Assembly: GCF_030272615.1 (NCBI RefSeq)
Contig: NC_081415.1
Location: 507,671,373-507,735,372, forward strand
Reading direction: 5' to 3'
DNA length: 64,000 nt
From: Cryptomeria japonica
Taxonomy: Eukaryota; Streptophyta; Pinopsida; Cupressales; Cupressaceae
Shown: positions 22,946-35,411 of the stretch, piece by piece
Layout: each line of letters starts with the position of its first letter
How positions within the stretch are numbered: position 1 is the first letter of the stretch
Position numbers and translations under genes: made by a program
The notes under the pieces: model-generated
The model's input: only the letters and a program-made list of their open reading frames with translations
Database searches by the model: none
What the model was told of the DNA's origin: nothing

Positions 22946-25348
22946 GTTCCTAAAAGCTCTTATGTGGTCCCTAAATAAGCTTAAGTAACGTGTAATTAGG
23001 ACCTAAGTGAAAAATAACCAAGGTGCAACACCTTAATTATACAAACAAAGATATATGTAATTGGTAGTTTTTATTTAAATTAGTGGTGAAGAATAGTTAC
23101 TTTTGTACAATCATTTGACTAAGGACATAAATTCTTGGATAGTTTTGTAATAAATAATTGTGTAGAGTGACATTCCTCGTGTCATGTTTAAGAAATTCTG
23201 AAGATGTAACAATTCTAAAAAGGCTCTAATCTTGTAAAACATCAAAGGATTTATTATTTTAGAATATTATATGGAAAAGATATAGAACAAATACAAATTG
23301 CTTTAGTTCCTATAATAATTGAGTTCCAAAATGCAAACAAGGGCACTCCAGTGTTTCTTTTCACACGAGTCCTCTAGAGTCTAGGTAATTCCGTGAGACC
23401 ACTGCTCTACTTAATGCAGCAGATATCTAAACAGAAATTCACATCTATGTGAACAAATGAACAATACTAAGACAAGCCCAAGAAACACACAAACGCCTTA
23501 AGATGTGGACAGATACATTGACAAATACATCTCCATCTTAACTATACCTCATGGCTCTGATGCCTTCTGATATTCAATTGCCAGTGACACTGACATTGCT
23601 TATTGTCAATACTCTGAGAGAAAATGGTGTATAATTCAACACTACCGACAAAGGCAACCGACCACTCATGTTCAATGGTGTATAGTTCATAATTGCACAA
23701 AAACCATGAAGGAAAAAATAGCCAGAAAATGAAAAAAAACAGATAATTATTTCCAGGAGAGGAAATGCTCCTGTCTGTGATAAGCAAACTTGTCGTTGAC
23801 TCAAGTTCCAATCAATCTTAAGATGTGGACAGATACATTGACAAATTGTAGGGTACTTCGACAATCATCAATCCTGCTGCTCAAATTTGGAGAATTAACA
23901 GAAGATGGGTTATGTTATTCTCATGAGCCCTGATGAATCATGACCACATAATGGCATAAAAGAACATCATGGTCACCATATATTAAGAGATCAATCAACC
24001 GGGAAAGGCAGTGCCTGTCAGGAAAGCCCTACTTAGGAAAGTGACGAAGACGTATTTAGCAAATAGTAATATATTCCAAAGGTGAATTTTCTGTTTGAAT
24101 ATCACTATCTGCTTGTTAATTGGCCTATGATCCACAGGTGAAATTCATTTGGTCTTTATATATTCCTCCAGGATTCGATTCCAGGTCCCTGAATAAGAAA
24201 AAGGGTTGACAAATAATGCAAACCGATTTCCTAGTATCTGTTGAACCTCATGCCATGGTCTGATGATAAGTTGGGACTGATTTTCCTGATGATGACCTGT
24301 GGTCATACCCTACGGGTTTGCTCTACCCTGCCTACAAATCTTGTTGATTAAATGAACATCATTGGAGAAGGCCGGATGCAAGTTATTTGTGAATGTTGAT
24401 GGAAATGACACAACATATCTTTGTAGCATTTCCCTACTTACCAAACTAAAAAAAACTGTCATTCTAACTTATAAATTCTGAATTCTTCCATTTATGGTTA
24501 TAAAGTGGTGATTTTCAGAACTGCCTCCAAAAATTAATTGCTGATTTAATTTTCTTGTGGGAATGCGTTAGAATTTTATTTAAACTTGATTGCTCGACCA
24601 AGTTCTCATATAATATTTTCATAAATGAGGGCTACAGTCAGGCCTTGCGATTGGCACATGAGCTGTACTAATGTAATTAGTAAGTTATAAACTCCATGGA
24701 AAACAGTTGTCCTCATTTTTTAGTAGCTTACTCTTTTAAAAACTGTTTTCCAATTACAAGAGAACAAACCACAAAGGAAGCAAATCAAAAGTGAATTTAT
24801 TGATGGATATGGGTATTTTCAATATGAAAATTGCACCGTGTGCATCAAACTCAATCCAATGCTGCCACTGAGATGAACTAAATTAGTAAATCAATGGGCT
24901 TTCACAGCGAAGCCCCAGGTCTAAATCCGCAAAAGGCGTGTACAAAAGTAAAATTTGAGTAATATAACACATTCAATTTCGAGTGGTGTGTACTACTATA
25001 CCACTTCCATTCTTGGGTGTCATGTACAAGTAACAATTTCCATTTCCATGTGCAGCATATTAATATGATGTCTTCATATATGGAAAACAATCCCGGGTGC
25101 CATGTAGTAATATAACACATCCAATTCTAGGGTGCGGTGTGTTGAGAAGAGGCCAGGCTGGAATCTAATACTTCAACAAAAGGTTTAATGATCTCTAAGT
25201 GAGTTTGACCTAACATATATACCTTCGTAGTGGGTAATGACATCTAAATGAAAGGTTCCCTCGTAAACAGTATATTTAGCGATGGAGGACAAAAAATGAC
25301 TTCAATTCGGAAGGTTATAATTATAGAAAATGAAGGCAATGATCATAC
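22946..25348. other. Remaining intron sequence
   Basis: A 30-bp phrase beginning CTTAAGATGTGGACAGATAC occurs near 23499 and 23818. AGTAATATAACACAT occurs near 24957 and 25107. No gene or bounded element was recognised. Confidence 0.5.
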
Positions 25349-25586
25349 CAGGAGTATGGAAGGAATGCAATTCATGAAGGATCGCTGGTCTGCCAGAGTG
25401 CCACTGAATGTGGGGACCAATGGGTCCTTTTTTGAGGATTGAAATCATATTCTTCACTCTATTTGCATTCTCGGGATGATTTTCCAGCACCTCCAAAAAT
25501 CCAGGATCGTGCAGTGTATCAAATACGCCCTGGCCAAGATTGTGTTTGAGCATTCCTTCATGCCAAAATACATGTAGATTGTCCAT
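25349..25586 (-). CDS. HDA8: Histone deacetylase HDA8-type, exon 1
   Basis: The exon encodes residues 1-79 plus one base, from ATG (ACCATGG context) to the donor CCTG/GTATGA. Motifs FWHEGML, GVFD, DPGFLEVLENHPENA and IQWHSGRPA are the characteristic N-terminus of the HDA8 group, which precedes the catalytic fold. The last base completes the Glu codon opened in exon 2 at 14818. The ORF continues only as intron after HTP. The protein acts as a lysine deacetylase; partners and substrates cannot be read from sequence. Confidence 0.93.
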
Positions 25587-26049
25587 GGTTTGAGTTCAGT
25601 GAGCTAATGTGCAGACTGCAATATGAAGAATGCAGTCGCTGCATCGATACGTGTAGGAATCTAATTTTAGATTTCACAGTAATTTTTGTGGGTTTGATAC
25701 TATATTATTTTTTACTAAATGTCCGAGGTCTCTAAAAGTTTCTAGCAGTATAGTTCAATAAAATTATCTTTAAAATATATCTATATAAAATATGTCGTTC
25801 ACAATTTTTTTTATTTTGTTTGGTAATACCTCAAAAAATAAGAAGATATATCTAGAAGTATTTTATATAGATTATTTTTAAAAGTATATATGTATTTGAA
25901 GATATAACATGTAATAGTTAAATAAAATAAATTTTTCAATACTAGTATAAAATATTTAATAACAATGTCATATAATTTATCTGTTAATGGGCCTAAAAGG
26001 GCTTATCTTTTGAAAGAATAAATCAAAAATTTATAATGCAAATAGGTAG
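25587..26049 (-). promoter_or_regulatory. HDA8: HDA8 5' flank
   Basis: About 460 bp separate the HDA8 ATG from the first ATG of a LINE reading the other way. A TATA-like AATAATATAGTATC lies near 25700-25715 on the minus strand. The interval therefore holds the proximal promoter and 5' leader. No specific regulatory site is assigned. Confidence 0.4.
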
Positions 26050-28099
26050 ATGGCGCAAACTGTCGAGGATTTGAATCTGCATCAAATTTAGAAGGGGTCG
26101 AAGGACATTTGCAGCATGGAGCATGGCAGCGGGCATGGAGCGAAATTACCATGGAGACCATTTGAGATTTGGCGGCGAAAGAAAAATGGAAGACCTCGAA
26201 CTCGGAAAGACCTCAATTTTCATTATCATCTCATGAGGGAAACCAAGCAAATTTGCAATTGCATCAACCTCAATGGGTTTTTGAAGGGGGTAGATGGATT
26301 GACAAATGCCATCCTTACTATCAAAATTTGCACCACGCGGATCCTCCTCTAGGAAGAGGTTAGAATCTTATTCACAAGCAGCAGTTTAATAAATCTGGGC
26401 CTCCATGGACCAAACAAAGGTCGAGCTCTCAACATAATCCATGGAATAAGGATCCCCTCCCCATAACAAGTGTAGCAGAGCATCTTCAAAGACATGGCTT
26501 CAAGAAAGGCAGGAGTGGGTGGTTCAGGCAAACAAATATTCCTAAAGCGGATCAGGTCGACAATTGGAGATCCAGGAATCCAGGACCCGCTCCCCGAACT
26601 AGTGAAGTATGGAGAAGGAATGGAGATCTCAAAGAAATCGGTGAGTGTTCCCGAAAACCTATTGAACCACAAGATCAAGTAAGTGACACTTCCATTGCTA
26701 CAATCCATTTGGAAGATAGTAGAATCAAAGAGATTAGGGATGATCTCCATAGTAAAGGGCTATTTGTTAAATGGAGTGGGGGTCATTGGGGCAAAGGCAA
26801 ATTTGCGAACTAGTGTAGAGATCAATGGGGAAATGGTAAGGATTAATTCTCTCCCTAATGATTACTTCATGGTTGAATTTTTGGATGAAAATGAAAAATG
26901 GAAAATCCTAAACAGTGGCCTTACATGTTAGATGGTATTGGAGTTCATTTGATAGACTGGCAACCAAATTTTAACCCTAGGACCCATACCCTGCCTAAAT
27001 GTTTGGTGTGGGTAAGGCTATACAACATTCCATCAAATTATTGGAACACAGAGACTCTGAAGGAAATTAGCAAAAGCCTCGGATCCTTTATATCAACAGA
27101 CGAAATCCTGGAAGATGGGATTTGGGGAAGTTTTGTCAGGATATGGGTCAGTGCCAATTAGATCTCAAGTATGCCAAATAAAGTCAGCATCTTGGGTGTT
27201 GGGGAGGTGTGGACTCAGAGAATTGACAAAGAGGATCAAATGTTCATATGTCCCAAATGTTTTTCTAAATAACATATAGGTGTGGAGTGTGAGATAACAA
27301 CAAAAATCTCTAGAGCATATTCATGCACCCAAAATGAGGATCTGCCCTATATAGGAACACTGTCAATGGTCAGATCAAGGATCCCCTCACCAACCAAGGA
27401 TTGTCAGGATAGATGAATGAAGGAAGGGACTTCATAGGGTCTCAAAGGAAGCTATCGATCGAGGAAATTATGGGAGCCCCTGAGATCCTTCCTAACTCCA
27501 CCTCTAAGACACATCGGGAGCTGTCACATCAGTGTGGCATAGTTCAAGTTCATCCAAACATATTATTGGAAGGTAATGTAGTAGGCCTACAAGGACTACT
27601 TATGGAAGCTAAAACTTTGCAATCGAAGATAGAAATGCAGATGAGGGTTTTTCCAGAATCACATGGAGAGGGTCTGAACTCTCCCCCTATGGGCCTCCAG
27701 GGTGATGAAGATGTCGCTAAGGAACCAAGGCAAGTGATGCAGGATATAATTTGTACTCAACCTGAACAACCCCCTTTGACACTCCAGAAAGATGAGCACA
27801 TCCCTGCAAAACATATTGGGGACATAGGCATAGGTGACTTGGAATCTCAGTCGGAAGCTATTGGGGATGAGGATAAGATCTGAATGGGAAAGGATGATGA
27901 AACAAATTTTGATGAACTGGGAGACTGCAGCACAAAGGGGTTTGAGGTTACTGTATCCAAAGTCAACAAGCCCAACATCAAATATAAAGTTAGGAGAAGG
28001 CGCAAATCCAACAAAACAATGTTGGAGATAGCAGCAATGGCTACTAGGAAAACTAAACTTTTGACAGGGAAGGGTGCTCCCCATCCCCAAGGGCAATGA
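26050..28099 (+). pseudogene. LINE ORF1 (DUF4283-like, CCHC knuckle)
   Basis: Broken by stops and frameshifts. The DUF4283-type core at 26760-27160 reads IGAKANLRTSVEIN, YFMVEFLDENEKW, DWQPNFNPRTHTLPKC and VWVRLYNIPSNYW. A CCHC knuckle near 27250-27290 has the pattern CPKCFSK.HIGVEC, with a stop in it. The C-terminal part is charged. In plant L1 elements ORF1 binds the element RNA. Its TGA (28097-28099) overlaps the ORF2 ATG (28096-28098) as ATGA. Confidence 0.75.
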
Positions 28100-30709
28100 G
28101 GATCACAAAATGGAATGGCAGGGGCTTAAATGCCCTAGACAAATGGTGCTTGATTAAGAGCCAAATAGATGAGTCAAAAGGAGACATATGGATATTACAA
28201 GAAACAAAGTGGAGTAGGGTTGACATTGACAAAAAGATGAGGGTGTGGAGGTAGTGGTCTGGGCAATTTGTCGAAGCTGAAGGGGCATTAGGAGGCATTG
28301 GCATCATTTGGAATCTGTTTGCAGTTAAAGGTGAAGTTGTGGGTGAGGGAAAGAATTGGCAACAAGTTAGGATAACTCTTCTAAGCAACAACTATTACTT
28401 TTTCATTTTCAATGTGTATGGGCCTATGGCCACCTTTGAAAAAAGGGAGCCCTAGAACCTAATTGCTAGCAAATTGGAAGGCAGTGGCAATGTAAGAAGT
28501 ATCATAGCAGGGGATTTTAATGCCACTTTGAATGATTGGGAGAATATGGGTGTAATCCAAAGACCCAATTCATTTCAAAGGGATTTTCAGAAGTTTGTGG
28601 ATCATAATCAGCTTAAGGATATCATCTCCAAGAATGGTTTCTTTACTTGGACAAATAGGAGGGTAGGGTTTACTAATATAGTTGAAAGGCTAGATAGATT
28701 CTTGTTGTATAGAGATTGGATATTGCAGAGCCCTTCCTTGGAAACTTTTATCCTCCCCCTTTCAGGATCAGATCACTTTCTTGTTCGGCTAAATGCTACA
28801 TCATGCCACCTTTGGGGAGGCATCCCTTTCAAGTTTGAGAAAATGTGGAGTAGAGACCCCAAGCTATAGAAGTTGATTGCAGTCTGGTGGGTTGAAGTTG
28901 ATGTGGGTAATAATTCAAACCTTTACAAATTTTGTAAGAGACTAAAATACATAAAAAAAACTCACAGAATGGAATCAAGATCAATTCAAAAACATTTTTT
29001 CAGAAAAAAGAAGAGTGGAGGAGGAACTTGGAAAAATCAATGAGCTTGTGATCTGCAATGGCATGAGTAATTCAAATTTCTGGAGAGAGAATTTTCTTAA
29101 GGATGAACTCAATAAAATATTGAAAAGAGAAGAAATCCACTGCAGGCAAAAATCCAGAGAGATATGGCTCAAGGAAGGGGACTGAAACACCAAATTCTTC
29201 CATAAATCGGCTATTGCTAACAGAAACAAGAGTAGGATTTCAGAAATTGGGAGACGAGATGGTAGCTTAGCCCAAAACTCAGAAGATGTTTGTAAAAATC
29301 AGTAGACTACTTTGAATCAATTTTGAATAGAGGCAATCGGGTGATCAGATTGGCGAGGGACAATATTTTGGAGTCCATCTCAGCCTTAATATCTAAAGAG
29401 CAAAATAGGGATTTATTCAAAAGGATTGATGAAGAGGAAGTCAGAGAGGCCACCTTTCAACTCAACCCGGATAAGGACCCTAGGCTTGACGGCTTCTCGA
29501 CAACCTTCTTTCAATCCTATTGGGACATCATAGAAAATGATCTGCATCTGGCTCTGGAAGAGTCAAGGAGGAAGATGACAATGTTGGGAGCAATCAATCA
29601 CACCTTTCTAGCTTTAATTCCAAAAAATAGCTACCCCCAAGAGATGGGAGATTTTAGACCGATAGCCCTTTGCAATATAGTGTATAAGTTAGTCACTAAA
29701 ATTATAGCAAATGGGATGAAACGGGTCATCAATCACATTGTATCTGATGAGCAGAGTGGATTTGCCCCTGGAGATCAATTGTGTAAGGTATCATTTCGGC
29801 CCATGAAATATTGCACTCTGTCAGAAAAACCAAGAATGCTTGCATGATTTTAAAACTAGACATTCTGAAGGCATATGATCAGGTGGATAGGGACTTCCTT
29901 TTTGAGGTTTTGGAAAGGTTTGGTTTTGGAAGCTATTGGATTAAGTGGGTAAAGAGTTGCTTGTCTACTCCTACGTTTTCTATTTTAGTCAATGGGTCTT
30001 CCCATGGCTTCTTCTCCTCCACGCAAGGGATAAGACAAGGGGACCCAATCTCCCCCTTTCTTTTCATCATAATGATTGAAGCTCTCGAAAGGTCGATCTG
30101 CAAATTATACCAATATGGGTGTTAGTTGGGGGTGAATGTGGCAAATGAAGTTGAGCACAATACTCATCTCCAATTTGTGGATGACACCATTCTTTTTGGT
30201 GTCTTGAGAAAGAGTGAGACAAGAACCATCAAGTCATGTCTAGAAGACTACTACAAAGCATCAGGGAAGAGTATTAACTGGAGTAAATCAGAAGTTTTCT
30301 TCATCAATACGCAACCTAGATTGCAAAGAGCTCTGTCCAGGATCTTAGATTTAAAAGTTGCTAACTTCCCAAACAGATTTTTAGGTACACCTCTGTTTAT
30401 AGGCCTAAACAAGATTAGTTATTAGGACAGGTTGATTGCTAAATGTAAGGGAAAACTTGAAAAATGGAAGGGTAAGTGGTTATCTTTGGCTGGGAGGCTT
30501 ACTATGATCAAATTAGTGATGGCTGCCATCCCTGTATTCTCAATGGCATGTTTGAAAATCGCTATGGTAGTAGAAGATGAACTCATCTAGATCATAAGAA
30601 AGTTCTTGTGGAATGGGGTGGGGGAGCAAAACAAATTTCCATTGGTTGCTTGGAAGAAAGTCAACCAACCTAGGGAATCAGGGGGTGCAGGTATTCGCCA
30701 ACTATCTAT
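28096..30709 (+). pseudogene. LINE ORF2, endonuclease and RT part
   Basis: Endonuclease motifs: KWNGRGLNALDKW, ILQETKW, IIAGDFNATLNDWE, LDRFL and GSDHFLV (28096-28800). RT motifs: DFRPIALCNIVYKLVTKIIA, CMILKLDILKAYDQVDR, GIRQGDPISPFLF and LQFVDDTILFG (29300-30200). The catalytic box reads FVDD instead of the more usual FADD. Stops at 28866 and elsewhere and a shift near 29.8 kb inactivate it. It ends at GGAGIRQLSI, where copy B is inserted. Confidence 0.85.
30700..30709 (+). repeat. 10-bp target duplication of copy B, left
   Basis: AACTATCTAT recurs at 37537-37546. Removing the insert and one copy restores the LINE reading ...RQLSI then MNLSM... in one frame, so this is a real target-site duplication. 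Confidence 0.88.
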
Positions 30710-31813
30710 TGACGCGTCTAAAGTCGTATCGCTACAACTCTCTCCAGCCAACACAGAATAGAATTTACTAACTGAGTATCCTATTCTCTCTTGAAATAAG
30801 GAAATCCCTAATGCTGCTTGGATTGATCATTTGGGCATAACCCCAATGTTTTGATTGTCGGGTCATGATTGCAGGATAACTCAATGGTATGATGTGCTTT
30901 GCTGGATACACAAGGGGGACTTACGGTTAGGTAGAATCGGTTCTGTTCGTACGAGTTCCCTAAAACTCTATGGTTTTGATTCCATCAAATTTTACTTTAA
31001 ATGATGTTGCTTAGACTCTAATTTTGATAATTAAAAAAAAGGGAAAAAGGAAAGGGAAAGAGAGAGAATGTCTAATTAATCTACCTAAGATAGCATGTTC
31101 AGAAAAATAGAGAGAAACCTTTGAAAAACCAGATTTAATAGTATCAACTAACAAAGAACAATGTTGTAAAATCTAGTGCAATCTTCGAAGGGAGTTGGAT
31201 TTTCATGTTATTAAACATAAATATAAAATCAGACATCCATTCATTTGATGTTTAACAATCGAACAAGAGCATAAAAATTGGTTCAGATTAACCATGCAAG
31301 AGGAAATGACAATCACCCAATCCTTAATGGTATGAACACTAAGGTTTCTATCAAATATGATCCTAAAAATACTATCTGAAATCAAAATACATAACAGGAA
31401 AATGAAAAGGTGAAGAAGGAGACCATGCACTCACAAGGAAACTAGACAACTTTAATATCCATTAATTCTGCATAAATTTCGCCAGAGTTTCAGCAACAAT
31501 CTTAAACTTATTATAAAATGAGGGAGAAACCATCCCTTATACAGATTTTCAAAAATCGATGAATGGCCAAGATCTATTCTTACAAGTGGACCAGATCCAT
31601 CCTACAAAATATGACTGCCCATACCTATTAATGAGGAATAAAATATCACCCACCAACTATTAACTAACTAATAACTACCAACTACCCAATCATAAAACTG
31701 CTCCCCAAAAAGTGCATCTGCACGAAGCTCGAAATCTGCAATGACTTTGGCTAGTTGAAAAGAAACTTTACCTTAAAAAAGTGCATTCAGAATTTAAAAG
31801 AAACAAATACTTT

Positions 31814-34800
31814 TTAAGAAAGCACTTTTTCTTTCCCCGAGGCAGACCCTTCCTCCAAAAATTCAACTTCCCTCTGCAAGTAGTCCTTGTAGATGTCTCA
31901 ACCTGCTGCACGTTCTACCCGAACATAATCCTAGAATCTTATGCACAATTGGAACAATTCCTTGCTGGGAGGAATAGGAGGATTATGCATTTTGTACTGC
32001 ATACCCTCTCGGTGGCGATCCACATTTTTTAGCTCTTCGCTCCAAACTGATTGACGAGCCTCAAAACCCAATATGTTTGCATGCATCTCACTGGCAAATT
32101 CCAGGTCCTCTGTGGAGTACATGGTTTTATCAATTCTCAGTTTATCCTCCCACTGTGATCTTATATCATTTTCTTTCATGCCACTATTCCAACCAGGAAC
32201 CAACGCACTGAGGATCTTTTCATCAATACTCTTAATGCCAACCAAAGCATCCTCGCATCCCTCCTACTCTTTGTTTATGGTCTCCCTCATATCATTTTTC
32301 ATGTTGACAATCCAAAACCACTCCTTGAAAGTGTTGATGCTGTGGGGATCTAGGATACTATGCATTGTGGTAATTTGAGTGTGGGTCCAAAATAGGGCCC
32401 TCATGATGGGCAAAACTATACCAACCATCTCCTAGATATTGAAACATTCTTTTTTTTACCTCAAACACTTTGATGTGAATGGACTCTCGATTGTCGGCCA
32501 TTTCGCGCACATCCATAATGATTTTTTCTCCTTTTCTTTTGATGTCTTGGATCCACTTTCTGACAGCCTTGGCGGTGTCATGCACTCCTTCAAATTCAGC
32601 TGCAGTATTTTGTGCCAACACCAATGGAGGAATGTGGGAATCAGCAGTATGTTGCAGCGGTCTTAACAGGTGATATATGTATCCCTCGGCTTGCTCAGCA
32701 TGATCTCAGTACATATCCCTTTCAACAGTTATTTCATCTATCTCTTTGAGCACGTTCTGCACAAAGTCCTTGAATTCTTCCCTCTCCTGCTCTTTAGTTG
32801 CTCACCCTATTGGGATGGACATGATGTTATAGTCAGCCAATGCAACCCGATATGCCAGTTTGTCTACGGGTGGGGCGGTGATATGAATCGTCTGATTCAT
32901 TTGCTCATCCTTGGTAATCCTGGAGTAAGTCTTTGGCTTTTTCTTTCCTTTAGCTTTTATTTCTCCTATCTGAGAGAAGATATCCTCCAGATTAATCAGT
33001 GACTTGACAGTCACTTTTTATTGCGCCCGAGCTATCAACCAGTCATGAGGAATGGTCTATCCAGACGTGACTACCAAATCCCCACTTTATTCTTTGGCTG
33101 CCTCAGCCGATTCACTTCCTATCCACAACTGATCGGAGATAGAAGGAGGAATGGGGGTAGTATCCAATCCTTTACTCATCGTTGATTTTTCTCCCACTTC
33201 ACTGAGAAACTGTTGGGTAGCTTATAGTAGTGGTTGATCCTCAGTTCTACTGGGTTCTTGGGCTCTATCTTCTTCCCTTTCTCCCTCAACAGTGGTATCA
33301 TCTTTATTGCCACCCTCCTCCTACAACAACTCATGTTTTCTCCCTTGCGTGAGCTCTAGTTTATTTGCCTCTTGTTCTAGTGCAATCTCTATGTCCTCAA
33401 CTTGATTTTTAGAACCCTCCAAACCAATGATGTGTGTCTCTATTTCATGCTCACTTTGTGTTTGCGGATCATTTGCTTCTAATGCAATCGGATCATTTTG
33501 TGAAGGTGGATTTGGTAGGTGATCAAGATTGACCACATCATCCTCTAAACTGGGGTCCTTGGATGAGGTAGTAACCTCTGGCCCCCTGATTGGCATCTTT
33601 TCCCTTCTTGCCCTTTTTGACGTCTGAGTTCCCCTATTGGCCCTTGCCTTCTTTCTCTTTTTTTTTCAAGTTTCTCAACCTCCTCTTTTGCTACGCTTGA
33701 TGTCCCTTCGTCTTCTGAAGACCAGGAATCCAGACTACACATCATATTATATGTAAATTGGGTTCCCTCATGGGTTAGCCTTTCTATTTGTTGGGATAGC
33801 CAATTATCTGTATATCTTCTTGGACCCTCCATGATAGCCTCAAAGTCTGTAATTGGGTCCTGAGCCCAATCCATGGCTGGCGAGAGGTCCTTGACTACCC
33901 CAAACTCCCGAACTTGCAAATAATTCCCATAGTCTGTTACTTGATCTGGGACCTAGCAGTACTCATAAAGTTGCATTTTTTGAACACTCAACCTTGAATA
34001 TTCCAACCGACAGACTTCAAAGTCATCTAAACAATTGCTCCAGTAATCCTCTATGGATGCCTTGGCCCTATAATGCCTGCCATAGGCCTTCTTTCCCAAT
34101 TCGACAAGATCAAAGCATTTCTTGGGGAAGTGCTCTTGTAAGCAATATGACACCAGTTCATCAAATGATTCCTCGGCTTGCACCAAATTCTTGAAGTGTA
34201 CATCAAGGTTACCTATGATCATATGGAATGTGAATCCTGATTGTTTTCTGTCCTTGAGTATGCTGCATGTTGGATGTTCCTGTCTTGCAACCTCCATGAG
34301 GACTAATCTGTTTGATGGGTAATGGGAAAGCTGATACAATGTTCCCTCAAAGCCTGATATTATGATGTAGGAGAATCTAGGGAACGAAACGAACCATGCA
34401 CCGTACTTTTGAATCAAGGTGGTAGCCTGCTTTGATAATCATATGTGTAACCCTCCTTGCATTAATTTGACCATGCACATTGTAAAAGCATCATTTATAC
34501 GCTCATACTGACCAATTGCATACGCAATGTTGTTATTTTCTCTTTGACCTATGTCATAGTAATGCAGTTGAGGGTAGCAATCATATACTTTCACCTAATT
34601 TAACTCATTCCCAATCTCACCCCTTTTGATCAATCCTGGTAGGGGTAGATGTCGAGGAAACATATAGACCACGTAGGAGGTCATAGTGAAGTACTTTTTC
34701 TCCTCAAGCTCAACTAGTTGTGTATGAATGTTATCACTGATGATTTGAGCCCAGTCAAACTTAGCTTTCCCACTGAAGACTTGCTCGGTAAAGTAGAACA

Positions 34801-35411
34801 TCCATTCCTCAAATAGGTTGGAGTGTGGAATTCCCATGACCTAGCTAAGCAAAGTAACCATATCACCATACTCATTGTTGAACTGGCTTATGTGGGTCTT
34901 TTTGTCAATCCTAGTGCTCGGGGCTCTTCTTTCCTTGAACCATTATTCGTTTATCAGTTTTTTTCACTGAATAGGATTTGTGTCATAAGTGAGTTGGGCC
35001 TCGTCAATGGTTACTGCAGTGGCGTGATAAGGAAGTGGGATATCAAATGTTTCTACAATAGTCTCAGGTGTGAATTCGGTCATTACCATCCCTTTTAGCA
35101 CCACTAATCTGGTTTCCGGCTGATAATGCTTAGTGGCTTCAACCACAAGCTCATAATTATGTACGGTCTATGGGAAACCAACAACCCGAGCAATACGCGT
35201 TAGGAGAGTACACCCTATTTCTGAAATCTTGAATGTTTATATGCCCGAGATTTGTATCCCCTATATTGTCCCACACACTTTGCATTTTTGACACTTTGAT
35301 TACTCCTCCTTGATATTGATATTTCATTTTATCGAGCTTGCGAGGGATGTCAACTCTAGAGGTTCTTGATGTTTCGAGTGTCTTTGAAGACTCTGTCGCC
35401 AATTTAGGCAT
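31814..35411 (-). pseudogene. Element copy B long ORF, broken
   Basis: It runs from ATG (35411) to TAA (31814-31816), 3,598 nt against 3,618 in copy A. It aligns with copy A throughout: MKYQYQGGV, FEEWMFYFTEQVF, WAQIISDNIHTQL, RYTDNWLSQQIERL, KPKTYSRITKDEQ and KEKVLS-stop. Stops and frameshifts interrupt it, for example after SPNAYC near 35.19 kb and near 31.92 kb. Most breaks are at different places from those in copy A, implying decay after separate insertion. Confidence 0.78.

Larger units (their letters stand above)
14819..25348 (-). other. HDA8: HDA8 intron 1 (10.5 kb)
   Basis: It is bounded by CTG/GTATGA at the exon 1 end and TTGCATTGCAG/AA at exon 2. Phase is 1 on both sides. It contains a hAT relic, two solo LTRs, the branching enzyme/oxidase chimera and several tandem repeats. 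Introns this long are common in conifers. Confidence 0.85.

Noticed and set aside
27659-28096. Minus-strand 145-residue ORF
   Set aside because: Antisense shadow of LINE ORF1.
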